NCBI GenBank assembly: GCA_003184365.1
Contig: NKYR01000064.1
Coordinates: 62,001 to 126,000 of the forward strand
Length of the DNA: 64,000 nt
DNA from: Evernia prunastri
Taxonomy: Eukaryota > Ascomycota > Lecanoromycetes > Lecanorales > Parmeliaceae
Direction: 5' to 3'
Shown piece by piece: positions 1 through 11,136 of the stretch (positions are counted from its first letter, which is position 1; the number at the start of each line of letters is the position of its first letter). The position numbers were made by a program, and so were the translations under genes. The notes beneath the pieces are model-generated. The model made no database searches and was not told the DNA's origin. It saw only the letters and a program-made list of their open reading frames with translations.

Positions 1-1854
1 CGATATACCAGCCTTGCCGTTTCGCTCTGTTAGGGGTAGGCTCAGGGTAGTGTGAAGTCTCAGAAGCCCGCTTTTGGGATTCTTGATGTAACACAGGGGT
101 TACCTGGGCGTGCTGTTCCGTCTGTGAGCCGACTGGGACTTGTTCATTCATAGCCTGCTGAGGCCAAGCACTAGATTCGGTAGGCGGTGTCCCACTCGCT
201 ATTTCAAGTTTAGTCAGGTTTTGATGGAGAGACATGTCCCAGGATGCGTGGCCCCTCCTATCGTTTGGTCCAGAGATGGGCTGCACTGATGGACCGGGAT
301 AGATTGGCGGTCTAATAGCAGGGTCGATTTGCATGGGACTTGAAGCGCTGGCTTGGGGTGTTGCAGGACGACGAGGCACTTGGTCAAACGTTTCTATACC
401 GGGCAGTCGGTGTGGCTGGCTTGCAGCCGCAGCAGCTTGTGGAGCGAAGGCAGGCCGAGGAGCATCCGGAGTTTGGTAGTAACTCAATCCACTCGTGGCT
501 GGGCGAGAGTAATTCGTGTATGTATAGGTGCTAGGATGCCATGTCCGTCTTCTCCATTCTGCTTCGGCAGCTGATACGGCTTCACGGCGTGACGGGTTGT
601 AATTCGCAGTGGTCGGACTGGCAAACCCACTGCCGCTGTTTGAGAATGTGGAAGCACTGGAGGAAACCAGAGGACTGAGGAAAGGCGAAGGATAAGCATT
701 GCTCTGAGGAGACTGGAATTGGACAGCCGGTCCAGATGGTACCGAAAGCCTTCGAGTGTGAGACCTGCCGTCCCAGAAATTACCACTCCGAGATACAGTG
801 GAAACGGGTGACCCTAAGGACGAGCCATAGCCTGGGCTATTTGGTCCGTTGGAGTAAGTGGTGGAAGTTGGAGTGCTCACACCTTCCGATGGTTCCACTA
901 AGAATGAGTACTGGCCGGGCGGCGTTGAAGCTTGACTCCGTAGCGTGTCTAAGCTCAGCCTGTTCCGCGCAGATGAATCACTCGCCATCATTAAAGGAGG
1001 TGGCCTTCGTCGACTGTCTTCTCTGACCATGGTAGATGCAGTGGAACCTATACTGGAGGCTGATAGATTTCGGCTGTGACCTCGACCGTGGCTTCCTTGA
1101 CTACTCGCAGTACCAGCGCGAGCCCGCCCACTCGGTGGCCTCACACGGTCGGTTCGAATCTGGCGTTGAAAGCGAGTACCAGTAGCAGCCAGAGAGTCGC
1201 CGGGTATCTCTTCGTTGACATGTACCGTTTGCGCATGCTGGCGCAGGTTGTCCAGGCGAGAGAATCTGCGTGAACAGTGACATTGGAAAGGCCGCTCTCC
1301 GGTATGTTTCCTGCCGAGTTTCAGTAGAGGACCGCGATCCGTGATCGAACGAATACATACCTGATGTGCCGTGCGAGATGTTCACTCCGTGTGAAACTCA
1401 ACTTGCAAGGTGGAAACTCGGTGCAGAAAAATCTCTGACCCTTCTTCTTTTTGGATGGCCTGCCAGTCTCCAAGTCTATACTCTCGGCGTCTGATCCTCC
1501 ATCGCCTTCGTCTGACTCATCCATATCTATATCTTGGGATTCCGTCGATTGAATCGAGCGACTAGAGTCTCCGCGACTAGCTATCCCAGGTCTTGTTGTG
1601 CCCAAGGGCTGATGTTGTACCGAAAAAGAATTGCTGAAAGGCGAACTAGGTAGTGGTCGTTGCCCATTGACCCCACCAAAATTCAACGTTGTAGGTGTAT
1701 TTGGCGCGGACCGCGTCGAGTCTTCGGCTTGTGGGAGAGGTATGGGTCGAGTAGGGTTGGACATGGGGGCTCGAGGAGTCGTCGGGGTAGTCGCTTCAGC
1801 GGAATAGTCGGACAGGCCAAGGCCGACGTTGACCGGTTCGAAGGTGGTGGTCAT
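1..1854 (-). CDS. C2H2 zinc-finger transcription factor (3' end outside window)
   Basis: Probable nuclear DNA-binding regulator. Exon 1 is 1854-1361, an intron (gtatgt...cag) covers 1360-1311, and exon 2 runs from 1310 past the left edge, giving at least 600 residues. Two C2H2 fingers sit at about residues 142-195, and the intron splits the linker between them. Finger 1 contains SFTRSEHLARHIRKH, followed by the TGERP linker, then finger 2 with FSRLDNLRQH. The N-terminal part is Ser/Pro/Thr-rich with an acidic DMDESDEGDGG stretch and a basic SKKKK run that could be a nuclear signal. The long C-terminal part is low-complexity and Ser/Gln/Pro-rich. The finger pair resembles the fungal Usv1/Rgm1 type, known from memory of the family only; targets cannot be read from sequence. 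The ATG at 1854 is the first in frame. The stop codon is not in the window. Confidence 0.85.
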
Positions 1855-3651
1855 TGTGGCAATGTGCTGGAGTCGCCTGAGTGTGGAATGAAGAGAGCCT
1901 CGCGGAGTCTAGCGAGGGATTCTGTATGTCGTAAGATGGCGACTAGAGGTCGACGAGCGCTTGCGTCACTTCATGGAGATGTCGGCCTGACAGGGTCGGA
2001 ACTACGGAGCAGAGAGGGAGTGTCAAGTGTAGGCTCGAGGTTGATTCACTGCCGACCTGCGCAGACAGACGATGCAGTTGATTGTCGCAGATGTGTAGTA
2101 AGTACCCAAAAACTCGATATAGGTTAATGCAGTATAAAGATCGACCTCTTTGCGTCGTACATTAAGATTGTGGCGGGGGGGGGGAAAGAGGATCAAGTAG
2201 ATACGCAGCGATAAGAGTGACAGGCAGGAGTCGAAGAGGTTGTTTCAGAATGAAGCGTGGGATGGAACGCTAAAACATGCAAACGCTACAGACATGAATG
2301 CCCATTTTCCAAGAATGACAAAGATGAAGATGAAGATGAAGATGAACTTCCGTGAGTCGCTAGATGGGCATGTTATAGTTGGTGAGGGAAAGTAGGTACT
2401 GTAGCAATGATCCATACAAGATGGGTCAGGAGAGGTTCGTCGCGGGGTCCTAGTCGCCATCGAGGCCACCAAGGCTGCAGGAAGACCGGCCTAGAGGGAA
2501 CTTGTGGGCTAGGCGGTGGCAGGGGAACTCTAGGGGAAAATCGAAAATCTAGGGGAACTTTAACCCTGGCTCGGTGGGCGAAGGGTCTACGGTACCTAAA
2601 ACCTACTCCGGACTTTAGGCTGCTTACCCATTCGTTCCCCCAATTCCCTGAGGGGCCCATGGGATTTTCTGTCAGAGGCAGCAGATACTAGAAAAGGCAG
2701 GCAGAACAAAACCCAAGACCGCTGCGCTCAATGAGGCAGTAGCAGCGAGAGGGGAGAGCAGGAGAGTGCGTCGGTGGGATTACCGAGAGTTGCAAGTGTA
2801 CATGTTTGCTCATGTGCTTGTATACTTTGTCTCGATGTATTACATATGCATCCTATCCTCTGCCAAAAGTGGGAGTCGCGGGATGGTTACATTAAAAGGG
2901 TGGGAGAGGGGTCAAAATCTCATGCATCCAATATGCACAAGATCCGGAGCAATTTTCGGCGGCAATAGGGCAATAAATCCATAACCCAGGGAATATGAAT
3001 AATTGCAGCGGTGTGCAAAGGATGGAACATAGGAAGGCAGGAATTGAATTGAATACAGTAACAATACTCGTAGAGGGTAGCGAGTTGTACGCATGCAACG
3101 CATCAACGCAACACCAGGCTGACGGCCAACCTACCCACCTTATGTAAGCTACCTTAGGGTAGTGTATACGGCCAAAAAGTCAACTTGCATTCTGCAAGGG
3201 CTTCAGGTACATCCAAGCAATGTACAGTATCCCCGCTGCCCGCTGCCCCTCTTGTTCGCTTACGATTCACCACTCTGCGCTCATGCTCGTATAGGTCCAA
3301 TTCTCGACCCCGCCAATTTTCCCTTTTTTTTTCTATTTTCTATTTTCAATTATCGATAACCCCCCCCTTCATCCCACTTGGTCAAGTCAACAACAACACT
3401 CTTGCTTCCGGTTGGCCTTTTTAGAATGACGCATCGTCAACGGCAGCCAATCTCGGAGATCTTCAGCGCCTGTTCCACAGATCTGCTGATGATCGACAGC
3501 GCCATTGGCCTTAAGTCCTAAATCCATTTATAGACCTGGCTCCCCTCTTCACTTGTTTAGTGTAGTGAGCAAATCATGTTGGTACATGTCCGAGATGTAC
3601 TTGCTGTAGACAACCGAATGTCTCTAACACATCGACTTCACTTTTCCTTCC
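1855..3651. other. Intergenic spacer, upstream of the C2H2 gene and downstream of Cog5
   Basis: No convincing gene. It holds the promoter of the leftward C2H2 gene, a 10-nt G run at 2175-2184, a short AAGATG tandem repeat, and scattered pyrimidine-rich tracts around 3300-3370. The ORFs of 60-155 codons here lack recognisable motifs and overlap each other on both strands. Confidence 0.6.
2321..2346. repeat. AAGATG microsatellite
   Basis: Four perfect copies of the hexamer AAGATG plus two bases in non-coding DNA. Confidence 0.9.
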
Positions 3652-4938
3652 TCATCTTCCCAAAGCCCCAATCACACTTCCAACCATCACCGCAGCTTCT
3701 CTTTCCCATGCCCCTTCTCTTCCTCGTGCGCCGCCAGGTCCTTGACTTCCCCTAAATACGCTATCCCTGATACTTTCTCGCACCCTATCTTTCTGACTCC
3801 TCAACGTTCTTGCATTCACGCCTCCTCTGGATACCAGGTCGGACACTCTTCCCGCAAGTCCTTCGGCCAAACTTCGCCAGAAATATGACGGCAAAGACGA
3901 AGTATCCAATGCGGCAAGTAGAGGCTGCAGGAAATTTGGTGAATCGCCTCCGGCACCTTTGGTTTCTTTGACTGGGTGAGAAGGAGCTTTGACAGTCTCA
4001 AGCAAAGCTTCAAGGGCAACGATATTTTGACAGCGAGCAGAGACTTCGAGTAAGGTCCGGTCCAGGTTTGGGAGGTTAGCCAGAGCCCGGGCAATAGAGG
4101 CGAGAGATGAAGTGAGAGACGTGCGGAGATAGGACTGAAGTGCTGATAGAAGAAGCTGCGGGGAGAGGAGGTGCAGAGTGAGGAGGGCGGAGATTGTTCG
4201 AGCTTTCGTCTCTTCGGACTGTGCATACGTTGCAGGTCCGCTCGGCGACGGAGCAAGCGACGACATGGAGAACTCGCGGATAATCTGCTGCCCACGGTTC
4301 TGTAAAGCGCTGTCAGATGAAGCGAGGAGCCCACTTTCGAGACTCCCGATGAGATTAATGCGTAGCAAATGCTCGCCTTCTTCCCCACGTCCAGAAGCGG
4401 CGAGTAGTTGGCGAATCGTAAGCAGCGTATTCGCAGCCCGTATCATGGCTCTATGGTCTTCCTTCTTCGCCGCACTCCCGGTGCCAACTTCACCCATCTG
4501 AGCCTCAAGCTGTCGCCCCAGTAGTAGACATCTTCCCACCGCACGGCCGATCTTCACCGTCTGCCATAGCCGTTCTACGGCAACGCGGACCTCATCCGCA
4601 ACTTCGTACCGGTGTATCACTTCTTTTTCCAATTGCTGATAGCCATCTGTCAGGTTGGCTACCTGTTCTTCGATCTCGCTGACGATTTGCTGGCCAGCAT
4701 CGTCCTGGTCTTTTGTGTAGTTGAGTAAGGGTAGTGCTGATTTCGTTGTCAAGGTGTGGATATGTGTGTCAACTTCTTGCACGTCGAATAGGACTCTTGA
4801 CAGGGGTGTCGAGAGATCCAAGGGCGTGTCCGATGGGTTGTTCGTGGCTAGGACTAGGGAATTGGCGAAAGACGTGGGTGAGAAGTCCGGGTCCAGGAAG
4901 GTCTCATAATCAATGTACGACGGTTCAGAATCCGTCAT
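3652..4938 (-). CDS. COG5: Conserved oligomeric Golgi complex subunit 5
   Basis: Single-exon gene, 428 aa, ATG at 4938. It encodes a subunit of the COG tethering complex, which acts at the Golgi membrane in retrograde vesicle tethering. The N-terminus has the Cog5-type start, DYETFLDPDFSPTSFANSLV, followed by a helical coiled-coil region (residues about 45-140, with heptad-like LSRVLFDVQEVDTHIH and IVSEIEEQVANLTDGYQQL). The rest is helix-rich without transmembrane segments. The length fits fungal Cog5, which lacks much of the C-terminal part of the animal protein. It is transcribed away from the SDR gene at 6240, with about 1.3 kb between their start codons. Identification rests on the N-terminal signature and overall architecture. 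Confidence 0.88.
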   Translation of the reverse strand: MTDSEPSYIDYETFLDPDFSPTSFANSLVLATNNPSDTPLDLSTPLSRVLFDVQEVDTHIHTLTTKSALPLLNYTKDQDDAGQQIVSEIEEQVANLTDGYQQLEKEVIHRYEVADEVRVAVERLWQTVKIGRAVGRCLLLGRQLEAQMGEVGTGSAAKKEDHRAMIRAANTLLTIRQLLAASGRGEEGEHLLRINLIGSLESGLLASSDSALQNRGQQIIREFSMSSLAPSPSGPATYAQSEETKARTISALLTLHLLSPQLLLSALQSYLRTSLTSSLASIARALANLPNLDRTLLEVSARCQNIVALEALLETVKAPSHPVKETKGAGGDSPNFLQPLLAALDTSSLPSYFWRSLAEGLAGRVSDLVSRGGVNARTLRSQKDRVRESIRDSVFRGSQGPGGARGREGAWEREAAVMVGSVIGALGR

Positions 4939-5131
4939 ACTTGTTCAATCCCTCAATCGCAGTTGGTCATGCCATCAATCCAGTTAGTGTTGGTTGCTAC
5001 TGACAAAGGTCGTTTATTTCGCTGAGGATTCTTAGTGAACCTCAACCTGTGACAGGGCTGGGCTTCCATAAATTGCCAAACCGTTCCAGTATGAGTGCCA
5101 AGCTACATATAGTATATTTACTATCGAACTA

Positions 5132-5651
5132 CTAATCATTTGACTCGATTGGAATATCTGAGGCCTGCCGCATATCCCAAACCACTCGACACGCATGAAC
5201 AGGATGCCTACTATTTAATACCTGCGCTTCTCTCCGTCTTTCGAAATCCGCAGATCTAATCCTGTCCTTCAGTCTTCTAAACATCTCATGCATCATCTCT
5301 CCTTTGTCCAAGTGTTGCTGCAGATTGTGGCTGCTATAGCTCACATCAACGCCCAGCCATTGAGGAACCGGTCACCTCCCAAATTGTACTAGCACCACGT
5401 GCATTTGCATCATCGTCATCGCGAAGACCGCGTGAGCTTTCTGCAGATATCCAATCCGCAACGCGTCTTGGAGTCGGGTTCCTAGAACAACATCGCCAAG
5501 TTTCCGATTGAGACCAGTGTCACCAGACAAGCCACCAAGCTCTGAAAGCCTCAAATTTCTCCAAGCCCAACCACTATCAATTAAAAGAGTCTTCCTTGAC
5601 GGGCAGCGACCGACAGGGGGGTAGTTCGAGAGAAGCGCCTAGACCAGCCAT
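5132..5651 (-). pseudogene. Possible frameshifted small gene of unknown function
   Basis: An ATG at 5651 opens a frame (MAGLGASLELP...) that runs into a stop soon after a run of six G/C bases at 5616-5621. Removing one base of that run would join it to an open frame continuing to 5355 (protein-like LQDALRIGYLQKAHAVFAM). A possible 36-nt GT-AG intron would then link to a frame ending at the TAG at 5132-5134, which contains SSHNLQQHLDKGEMMHEMF. The composition of the two blocks looks protein-like, but no family is recognised. It could be a decayed gene, an assembly error in the homopolymer, or chance ORFs. Confidence 0.25.
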
Positions 5652-6064
5652 CCTCGTATTGCGGCGAGTGCATCCTCTCTTTCCGGCTTCAGAAGGATTT
5701 AACCCACCCGCACACAATCATTAAGCCCACAACTGATGGGATCTTTCAACCACTGTACTGTATGTCCGGGGAGCATGGGCAAACAGGGAATCACTCGAGG
5801 CTAGAAGCAACCCAAGTAGTCACCTCGGTCCTTACCTCGGTCCTAGTGTAGTTTCGACCTAAACGGCGAGCTATCAGCGGCTGAGCAATTGACCGCAGTA
5901 GGGCCGATTATCCGGGGTTAAATTGACGGCGTTAGTGGGCGAGGTGGGCTGAAGCTCCCATTCCCTTTCTTGGCTCGCACTTACCGTGGATACGAGTCGC
6001 TGCGCTTCATAAACACCGACAGGCAGCCCCGTGTCCCTGCGATGACGGGATAGGCCAACGGATG

Positions 6065-6070
6065 TATAAA
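6065..6070 (+). promoter_or_regulatory. TATA box candidate of the SDR gene
   Basis: TATAAA lies 170 bases before the ATG at 6240, and the intervening leader is C/A-rich. Position and motif fit, but no transcript start is known. Confidence 0.35.
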
Positions 6071-6239
6071 GAGGGCCATATAACCTAGTTTTCCGTATCA
6101 CTCTTTTCTCCAATCGACTCCTTCCTCCTCAATCCACAAACCACCAAACCTCCGCCAAATCCCCACCAAAGTACAGAAGCATCAAAACCTTTTCCCTCCT
6201 ATCCAAACACTACCATCCGACCGAAACCGACCGAAAATC

Positions 6240-7035
6240 ATGTCTGGACCACTCGCTGGCAAGACTGCCCTAATCACTGGCGGCAGCAAAGGCATTGGAG
6301 CCGCTACCACTCTGCTCCTCGCCAAGTCTGGTGCCAACGTCGCCATCAACTATTCCTCGGACTCCAGCGCAGCCGAGGAAGTCGCCAAGCAGATTGGCCA
6401 TGAGCGCTCCCTGCTCATCAAAGGCGACGCTGGCAGCATCCCGGACATTGAGCGCATGGTCTCCGAGACTGTGAGCAAATTCGGCCAAATCGACATTGTG
6501 ATCCCATGTGCCGGTATCATGCTCTTGAAAAACCTTGAAGCCACGACGGAGGCCGACTTTGACAAGAGCTACCGCCTCAATGTCAAGGGTCCTTACTTCC
6601 TCTGTCAGGTCAGTCCCCTGAAATCCCGCTCCACCTCAATGAAAGCTAAAAACCGTGAAGAAAGCAGCACCCCACATGCCCGAAGGCTCTCACATCGTCC
6701 TGCTCTCCACCACGCAGTGCACCGCCACCACAGTCCAACCCCCGTATCTCCTCTACAACTCCACCAAAGGTGCCATCGAGCAGATGACCCGCGTCATGTG
6801 CAAGGACCTTGCGCCCAAGGGCATCTCCGTCAATGCCGTCTCACCTGGTCCCACCGGCACGGATCTCTTCTACAAGGGCAAATCGGAGCAAATGTTGAAG
6901 ATGATCGCGGGGTTCAGTCCTATGGGCCGCATTGGGAAGCCCGAGGAGATCGCTGAGGCGATTGTCTGGTTGAGCAGTGGCTCGAGTTCATGGATCAGCG
7001 GTCAGATTCTCCGGGCCAATGGAGGCATGGCTTGA
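6240..7035 (+). CDS. Short-chain dehydrogenase/reductase (classical SDR)
   Basis: Two exons, 6240-6608 and 6661-7035, with a 52-nt intron (gtcagt...gaag); 247 aa. NAD(P)(H)-dependent oxidoreductase with a Rossmann fold. The nucleotide-binding motif is TGGSKGIG at residues 14-21. The NNAG motif is altered to PCAG, the catalytic Ser is in the LLSTTQ strand, and the catalytic pair is YNSTKG. The PG motif region reads VSPGPTGTD and the C-terminus ISGQILRANGGMA. It belongs to the large 3-oxoacyl-reductase-like or versicolorin-reductase-like group of fungal SDRs. The substrate cannot be inferred: no polyketide synthase or other biosynthetic gene is nearby. No targeting signal is seen, so it is probably cytosolic. 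Confidence 0.9.
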
Positions 7036-7807
7036 GGAGATGGAGGTCAGAATTTAAATCGGATGGCCGTAAGGCGGAGAGAAAGAAGTTATCAGCAGAG
7101 GGCAGATGCGAGAAGAAATTACGATGCTTGCAGGTATATATATATCTATTATATACACCCCGAACTTAGGATTAGGGATTGCTGTTTCGGTTCGGGAAAG
7201 GGAGCAGGGCCGCTTTAGAGAGAGCATCGAGGGAGCACTTGGGGAGTATTACCGAGGCGCAGCACCAAGGCATAGTCTAGGGGAGCCGGAATTGGCTACC
7301 TCGTACCCGGCCATCGCTGTTCACGTTGTTAATTACAATAATAATATTTGTGTAACACTATTACCTTGGCTGAGCCTCTTGCTACCTAGATTAATAATAA
7401 TATAGTACTAGTATCTAAAATGATGGAAAAATGGACAGAGAAAGAGGACGATTAATATACCCTGCGTCCTTTCGACCAAAATCCGGCATCTTGACACTTG
7501 TCTTCCTTTTTCGCATGCGCAGTCAATCGTCCTGCAACGCGTCCTCACAGTTTCGACCTGATCGGCTTTACACTCTGTCTCTCGGCTACTCTTGGTTGCC
7601 GACCCTTTCTGTGCATGGATCCTTTCCGTTGTCTTGTGGTATCGCCCACTCTTGCTCGCTGAAGTAGAGGCTTGCGTGCAGCCGAGGCAAGGTAGTCTCA
7701 AAGTGTCGAAATGCGACCATAATTGGTCGATAGCCTGTTGTAATCGCAACGATTTCCGTTGTGAGAAGGAAGCACAAGGCTGGTATTCAGACATTTATAT
7801 TACAGAA
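7036..7807. other. Intergenic spacer between two converging genes
   Basis: AT-rich in its first half (TATATATATCTATTATATA near 7135). A 128-codon minus-strand ORF at 7408-7794 has no recognised motif and is not called. Confidence 0.5.
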
Positions 7808-9688
7808 TTAATGATATACTACCCCTGACACCAGTTCTCTATTGCGCAAGAGGCCAGTCTGGGGCGCTATGGCAACCCGGTACTCCACCGTACCCTTCTC
7901 TCCATCTTGCACAGGCAGCATAACCAATCTTACGGCCTTTTTAAGCTCTCCGGAGAGCGCGGCACCAGCTAAAGTGTCAAGACTTCCACGCTCCACGCCC
8001 GATAATATGGATATAAGCCCAAACCCTTTGTCTAAAGGCGCAGAATGGAATGCCAGCGTGAGTCCAAGGATCACAAAGATCAGCAATGGCTGCAGCATCA
8101 GAACGGCATATAGCAAGCTCGACTTCCGCAGTGTCGGGCGAATGTACGCAACCGTATCGTTCACCGGGTAAATAAGTCCAGCATCCTCGTACGTAGCGCC
8201 GGCGAAGGTTCTTGAAGCAACCTGAGGATCGCCCTCACTAGCTGCACTATCTATGACTGTGATTCTCGACCACAGCATAGCCGCCATTCCGGTAGCTATG
8301 GAAGGGCCTTTCCAGCTAGACTGGTTCCTTGTCGTCGCAAACGGACCAAGAAACTCGGCCAGCGACGACATGTACCAGACGCCAAGAAAAAGGTTGTTTT
8401 TGGTTACGACTAATTGCTTGTCCGATGGAAGAGCCACGCCGGTACACAAACCTTCGACAAGCTCGATGCCACCTCGAGTGATGGACCAGGTGCCGTTGCA
8501 GAGCTGCCTGTTGACATCGTACCCTTGTGCGTAGTCCGAGAAGTTTGAGCATGATACCTGATACTCTATGCCCGGGTCGGGCGTGAGACCAATGTACTGC
8601 AGCGACTGGTCCCCGGGCGATGCATGATCGAGGAGGACGACCGACCAGTAATTCATCAACGACTGATGTGTATAGGCGCCGGAGCTCTCTTGTCCCTTTT
8701 CACAGAAAAATTCTAAATATGACTTATACTCGGTCTCGTTCTCCGCTCTCGAATTATTAAAGGTTGCGACGGTAGCTATTACGGGTGCGGTGATGTTCCA
8801 TGACTCTCCGGCAGCAAGCAAGCTTTGGACTGCAGAGATATAGCTTGGCTGGGGGATATCGAGCATTGCAGTGCTTTCGTTATTGAGCAAGAGCACATTG
8901 AAGCCATAGGCTTGTGGGCGGGTTGGCAGATCAGGATCGGAACCATTGATCGGGGACGAAGCCACCGCGAATGGCAAAGTTGCATTGAAGAAGAGCGAAA
9001 TTCCCGTCTTCTCACCCAGCAACTGCAAGCCCGGAGGGGCGAACATGCCATAGTAAGATTCATTACCGATATAAGTCATCGCATCCACCATCATAGTACT
9101 TTCACCACCTGAGAAGTTTTTGTATGCAGCACTCAATCCTAGCGGCAGCGCCAACATCAACCCTAGAGCCATTCGCCACGCTAGACTTAGCTTAGAAGTC
9201 AGCGGTTGATTTCGAAGGATGCCGTCGTAGTTCTGGATCGTCGACGGGCCGAATGTCGCCTCTAAGAGTAAGAAAAGACTTGGTGCGAGACTGCCGAGAC
9301 ACAAGTTCATGATGCTGAGCAGGAAGCCCACGACGATCAACTGTCGGTTTCCAACACCTAGGCGCCATGATATGCTTTCGTTCTCTACCGTTACAATGGC
9401 AATCACTAGGCAGAGCAGTGATAGGAGCGTTACCAGGACGTCCAGGATATGAATTTTCTTCTTTCTGGTCGGTTTGCCGAACGATGGTGGAGACCGTTCA
9501 GTGTTGGAGAAGGCTGTAGAAGACACGTGTCGTTGGCGGGGGGCTCTTTCTTGGTCGTCCTCGTAGGGCGTCTCACCCCGCTCCTGCGAACGACTGTCTG
9601 CTTCCAAATCACGGCCGGTCATAGAAAACGGTACCTGGAGCTCGTGGTACTCAGCGGTAGCTGGGTGCCTAGGTCCGGGTGAAAACAT
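7808..9688 (-). CDS. Fungal multi-pass membrane protein of unknown function
   Basis: Single-exon ORF of 626 aa, ATG at 9688. The first 75 residues are hydrophilic and end in a basic KPTRKKK stretch, so they are probably cytosolic. Hydrophobic segments lie at about 80-100 (ILDVLVTLLSLLCLVIAIV), 117-145 and 168-188. A long, probably extracytosolic region of about 340 residues follows, with many N-glycosylation sequons (NFS, NES, NAT, NNS, NQS) and several Cys. A last membrane segment is at about 530-555 (LLYAVLMLQPLLIFVILGL), with a hydrophilic tail after it. This 3+1 layout is common in lineage-specific fungal surface proteins. I do not recognise a named family. Its 3' end faces the SDR gene. 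Confidence 0.75.
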   Translation of the reverse strand: MFSPGPRHPATAEYHELQVPFSMTGRDLEADSRSQERGETPYEDDQERAPRQRHVSSTAFSNTERSPPSFGKPTRKKKIHILDVLVTLLSLLCLVIAIVTVENESISWRLGVGNRQLIVVGFLLSIMNLCLGSLAPSLFLLLEATFGPSTIQNYDGILRNQPLTSKLSLAWRMALGLMLALPLGLSAAYKNFSGGESTMMVDAMTYIGNESYYGMFAPPGLQLLGEKTGISLFFNATLPFAVASSPINGSDPDLPTRPQAYGFNVLLLNNESTAMLDIPQPSYISAVQSLLAAGESWNITAPVIATVATFNNSRAENETEYKSYLEFFCEKGQESSGAYTHQSLMNYWSVVLLDHASPGDQSLQYIGLTPDPGIEYQVSCSNFSDYAQGYDVNRQLCNGTWSITRGGIELVEGLCTGVALPSDKQLVVTKNNLFLGVWYMSSLAEFLGPFATTRNQSSWKGPSIATGMAAMLWSRITVIDSAASEGDPQVASRTFAGATYEDAGLIYPVNDTVAYIRPTLRKSSLLYAVLMLQPLLIFVILGLTLAFHSAPLDKGFGLISILSGVERGSLDTLAGAALSGELKKAVRLVMLPVQDGEKGTVEYRVAIAPQTGLLRNRELVSGVVYH

Positions 9689-11136
9689 TTCGTTTATCGT
9701 GAAAATGAATACGCAGGCTCACAGAGGGTTTGGGCGAAAGGAATATCAAGGCCTTATAAGCATAATTCACACGAGGCTGCGGCGCCGATCTCCAGCTTCG
9801 AGCGGGATGGTACGACACCTGCAGAGGTCCTGCATAAAAGTGGCGATTAACCGTAGCAAGCACCATTAGAGAGGCTCAGCCTAATCTGAAGGAGGGCACA
9901 CTTACAACGCCTCTTATGGATGAAATTTTCGGAGGACCTCGTATAATAGTCGGTATGCGCTGCCATAAGTATGTGCGCAAAAGTGCTTTAGCGAAAGTCA
10001 GTGGTGAATGGAGCACTCCTACTCAAGTCGACAACGTCTTGTAAGGGTGGCATAACTTGGATTCTCCAGCTTTTTAAAACGTCTTCAAGACATTCTTTCG
10101 ATCTTGACTTTGGTACAGAGCTACCCAGAGTAGGATCAATTCAGCTCTGCACTATCAAATGGAGTACAAGAGAGCAACGGGGGAGCACGGGAGAATAGCG
10201 AGAGAGCAGGGGGAGAGCCTGAGGGAGCAGATTGACGGAACGGGTGTTAGCGCAGGAGTCAAGTAGCAATACCGTAGATAGCTGTTGTTCTTGTACTGGT
10301 TTTAGCTCAAACGTTACTGTATATATATATATTATTTTGTTTATTGCAGCCAAGAAATTCATGCAGGGCAACAGTTGGGGAGAACTGGAAAAGGAAAAAA
10401 CAAAGATAAGTAGCAACCTTAGCGGCGGTAACGAATGAAATCAAGCAAATGAATCTCGGCCAGACCCGTTCCCACACGCACGTGGGGGGCCAACAACCTA
10501 TCAGAGCTCCGAAATATCCTATCTCCTCAAACCTTCTCTCAACAAGCAAACCACCAAAAAAAAAATAGGGTCTCCAAAGTCCAAAGTTCCAACCATGCTA
10601 CAACACACCCCGTATATATGGCAATAAACGTCCCAAGCAACAGCGCGCTCACAAATGCGCAACTTCTTCCTTTTCCTTGACCTCGACATCATAATGTCGA
10701 TACCATCCAGATGGCATCCTTTCAACAGCCTGCAAACACCCCACAGTCCAGAAGCCTAAATCTGCGCCATGACTTAAACCACTTTGGGCCTCACGAGTCA
10801 TTCCCAATGTCCCAAAAAGAGCACCCAGAAATGGGCAATTTCCCTTCCCTCCCTTAACCCTTAAGGGCCCAGCTTCCTCCTCTTCCTCGCAACGTCCGCA
10901 TCTGCATTCCGTCGAGAACAACACACACACAACACTCCCCGAGCGTCCCGAGTGGAGAGGGTGTTAAAAACGCCCGCGCAAACCGACACAGTTTGTGGCT
11001 TGCAGCCTCCCACATTCTAACACTCTTGCGCCTTTCATTTCCACCTGCGACCCGCAGCAACATCTTCTTCTTCTTCTTCACCATCTTCTTCCTCCTCCTC
11101 CTGCTTCTGTTCGAATCTTCCGGCAACAGTACGAAA
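9689..11136. other. Divergent intergenic region with kinase 5' leader
   Basis: No gene seen. The last 130 bases before the kinase ATG are strongly pyrimidine-rich with CTT/CTC repeats (11068-11103), as in many fungal leaders. A TATATATATATATT tract lies at 10319-10332. Confidence 0.6.

Larger units (their letters stand above)
4939..6239. other. Divergent intergenic region between COG5 and the SDR gene
   Basis: Contains both promoters. Its middle part carries a possible broken gene on the minus strand (listed separately). The last 100 bases before the SDR start are C/A-rich and free of G runs, a typical fungal 5' leader. Confidence 0.6.

Noticed and set aside
7408..7794. 128-codon minus-strand ORF with an ATG
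   Set aside because: Cys/Ser-rich without family motif, lies in the AT-rich spacer between converging genes; kept out for lack of support.
10993..11136. N-terminal extension of the kinase
   Set aside because: The extension begins with TTG and is encoded by the pyrimidine-rich leader; the first ATG is at 11137.
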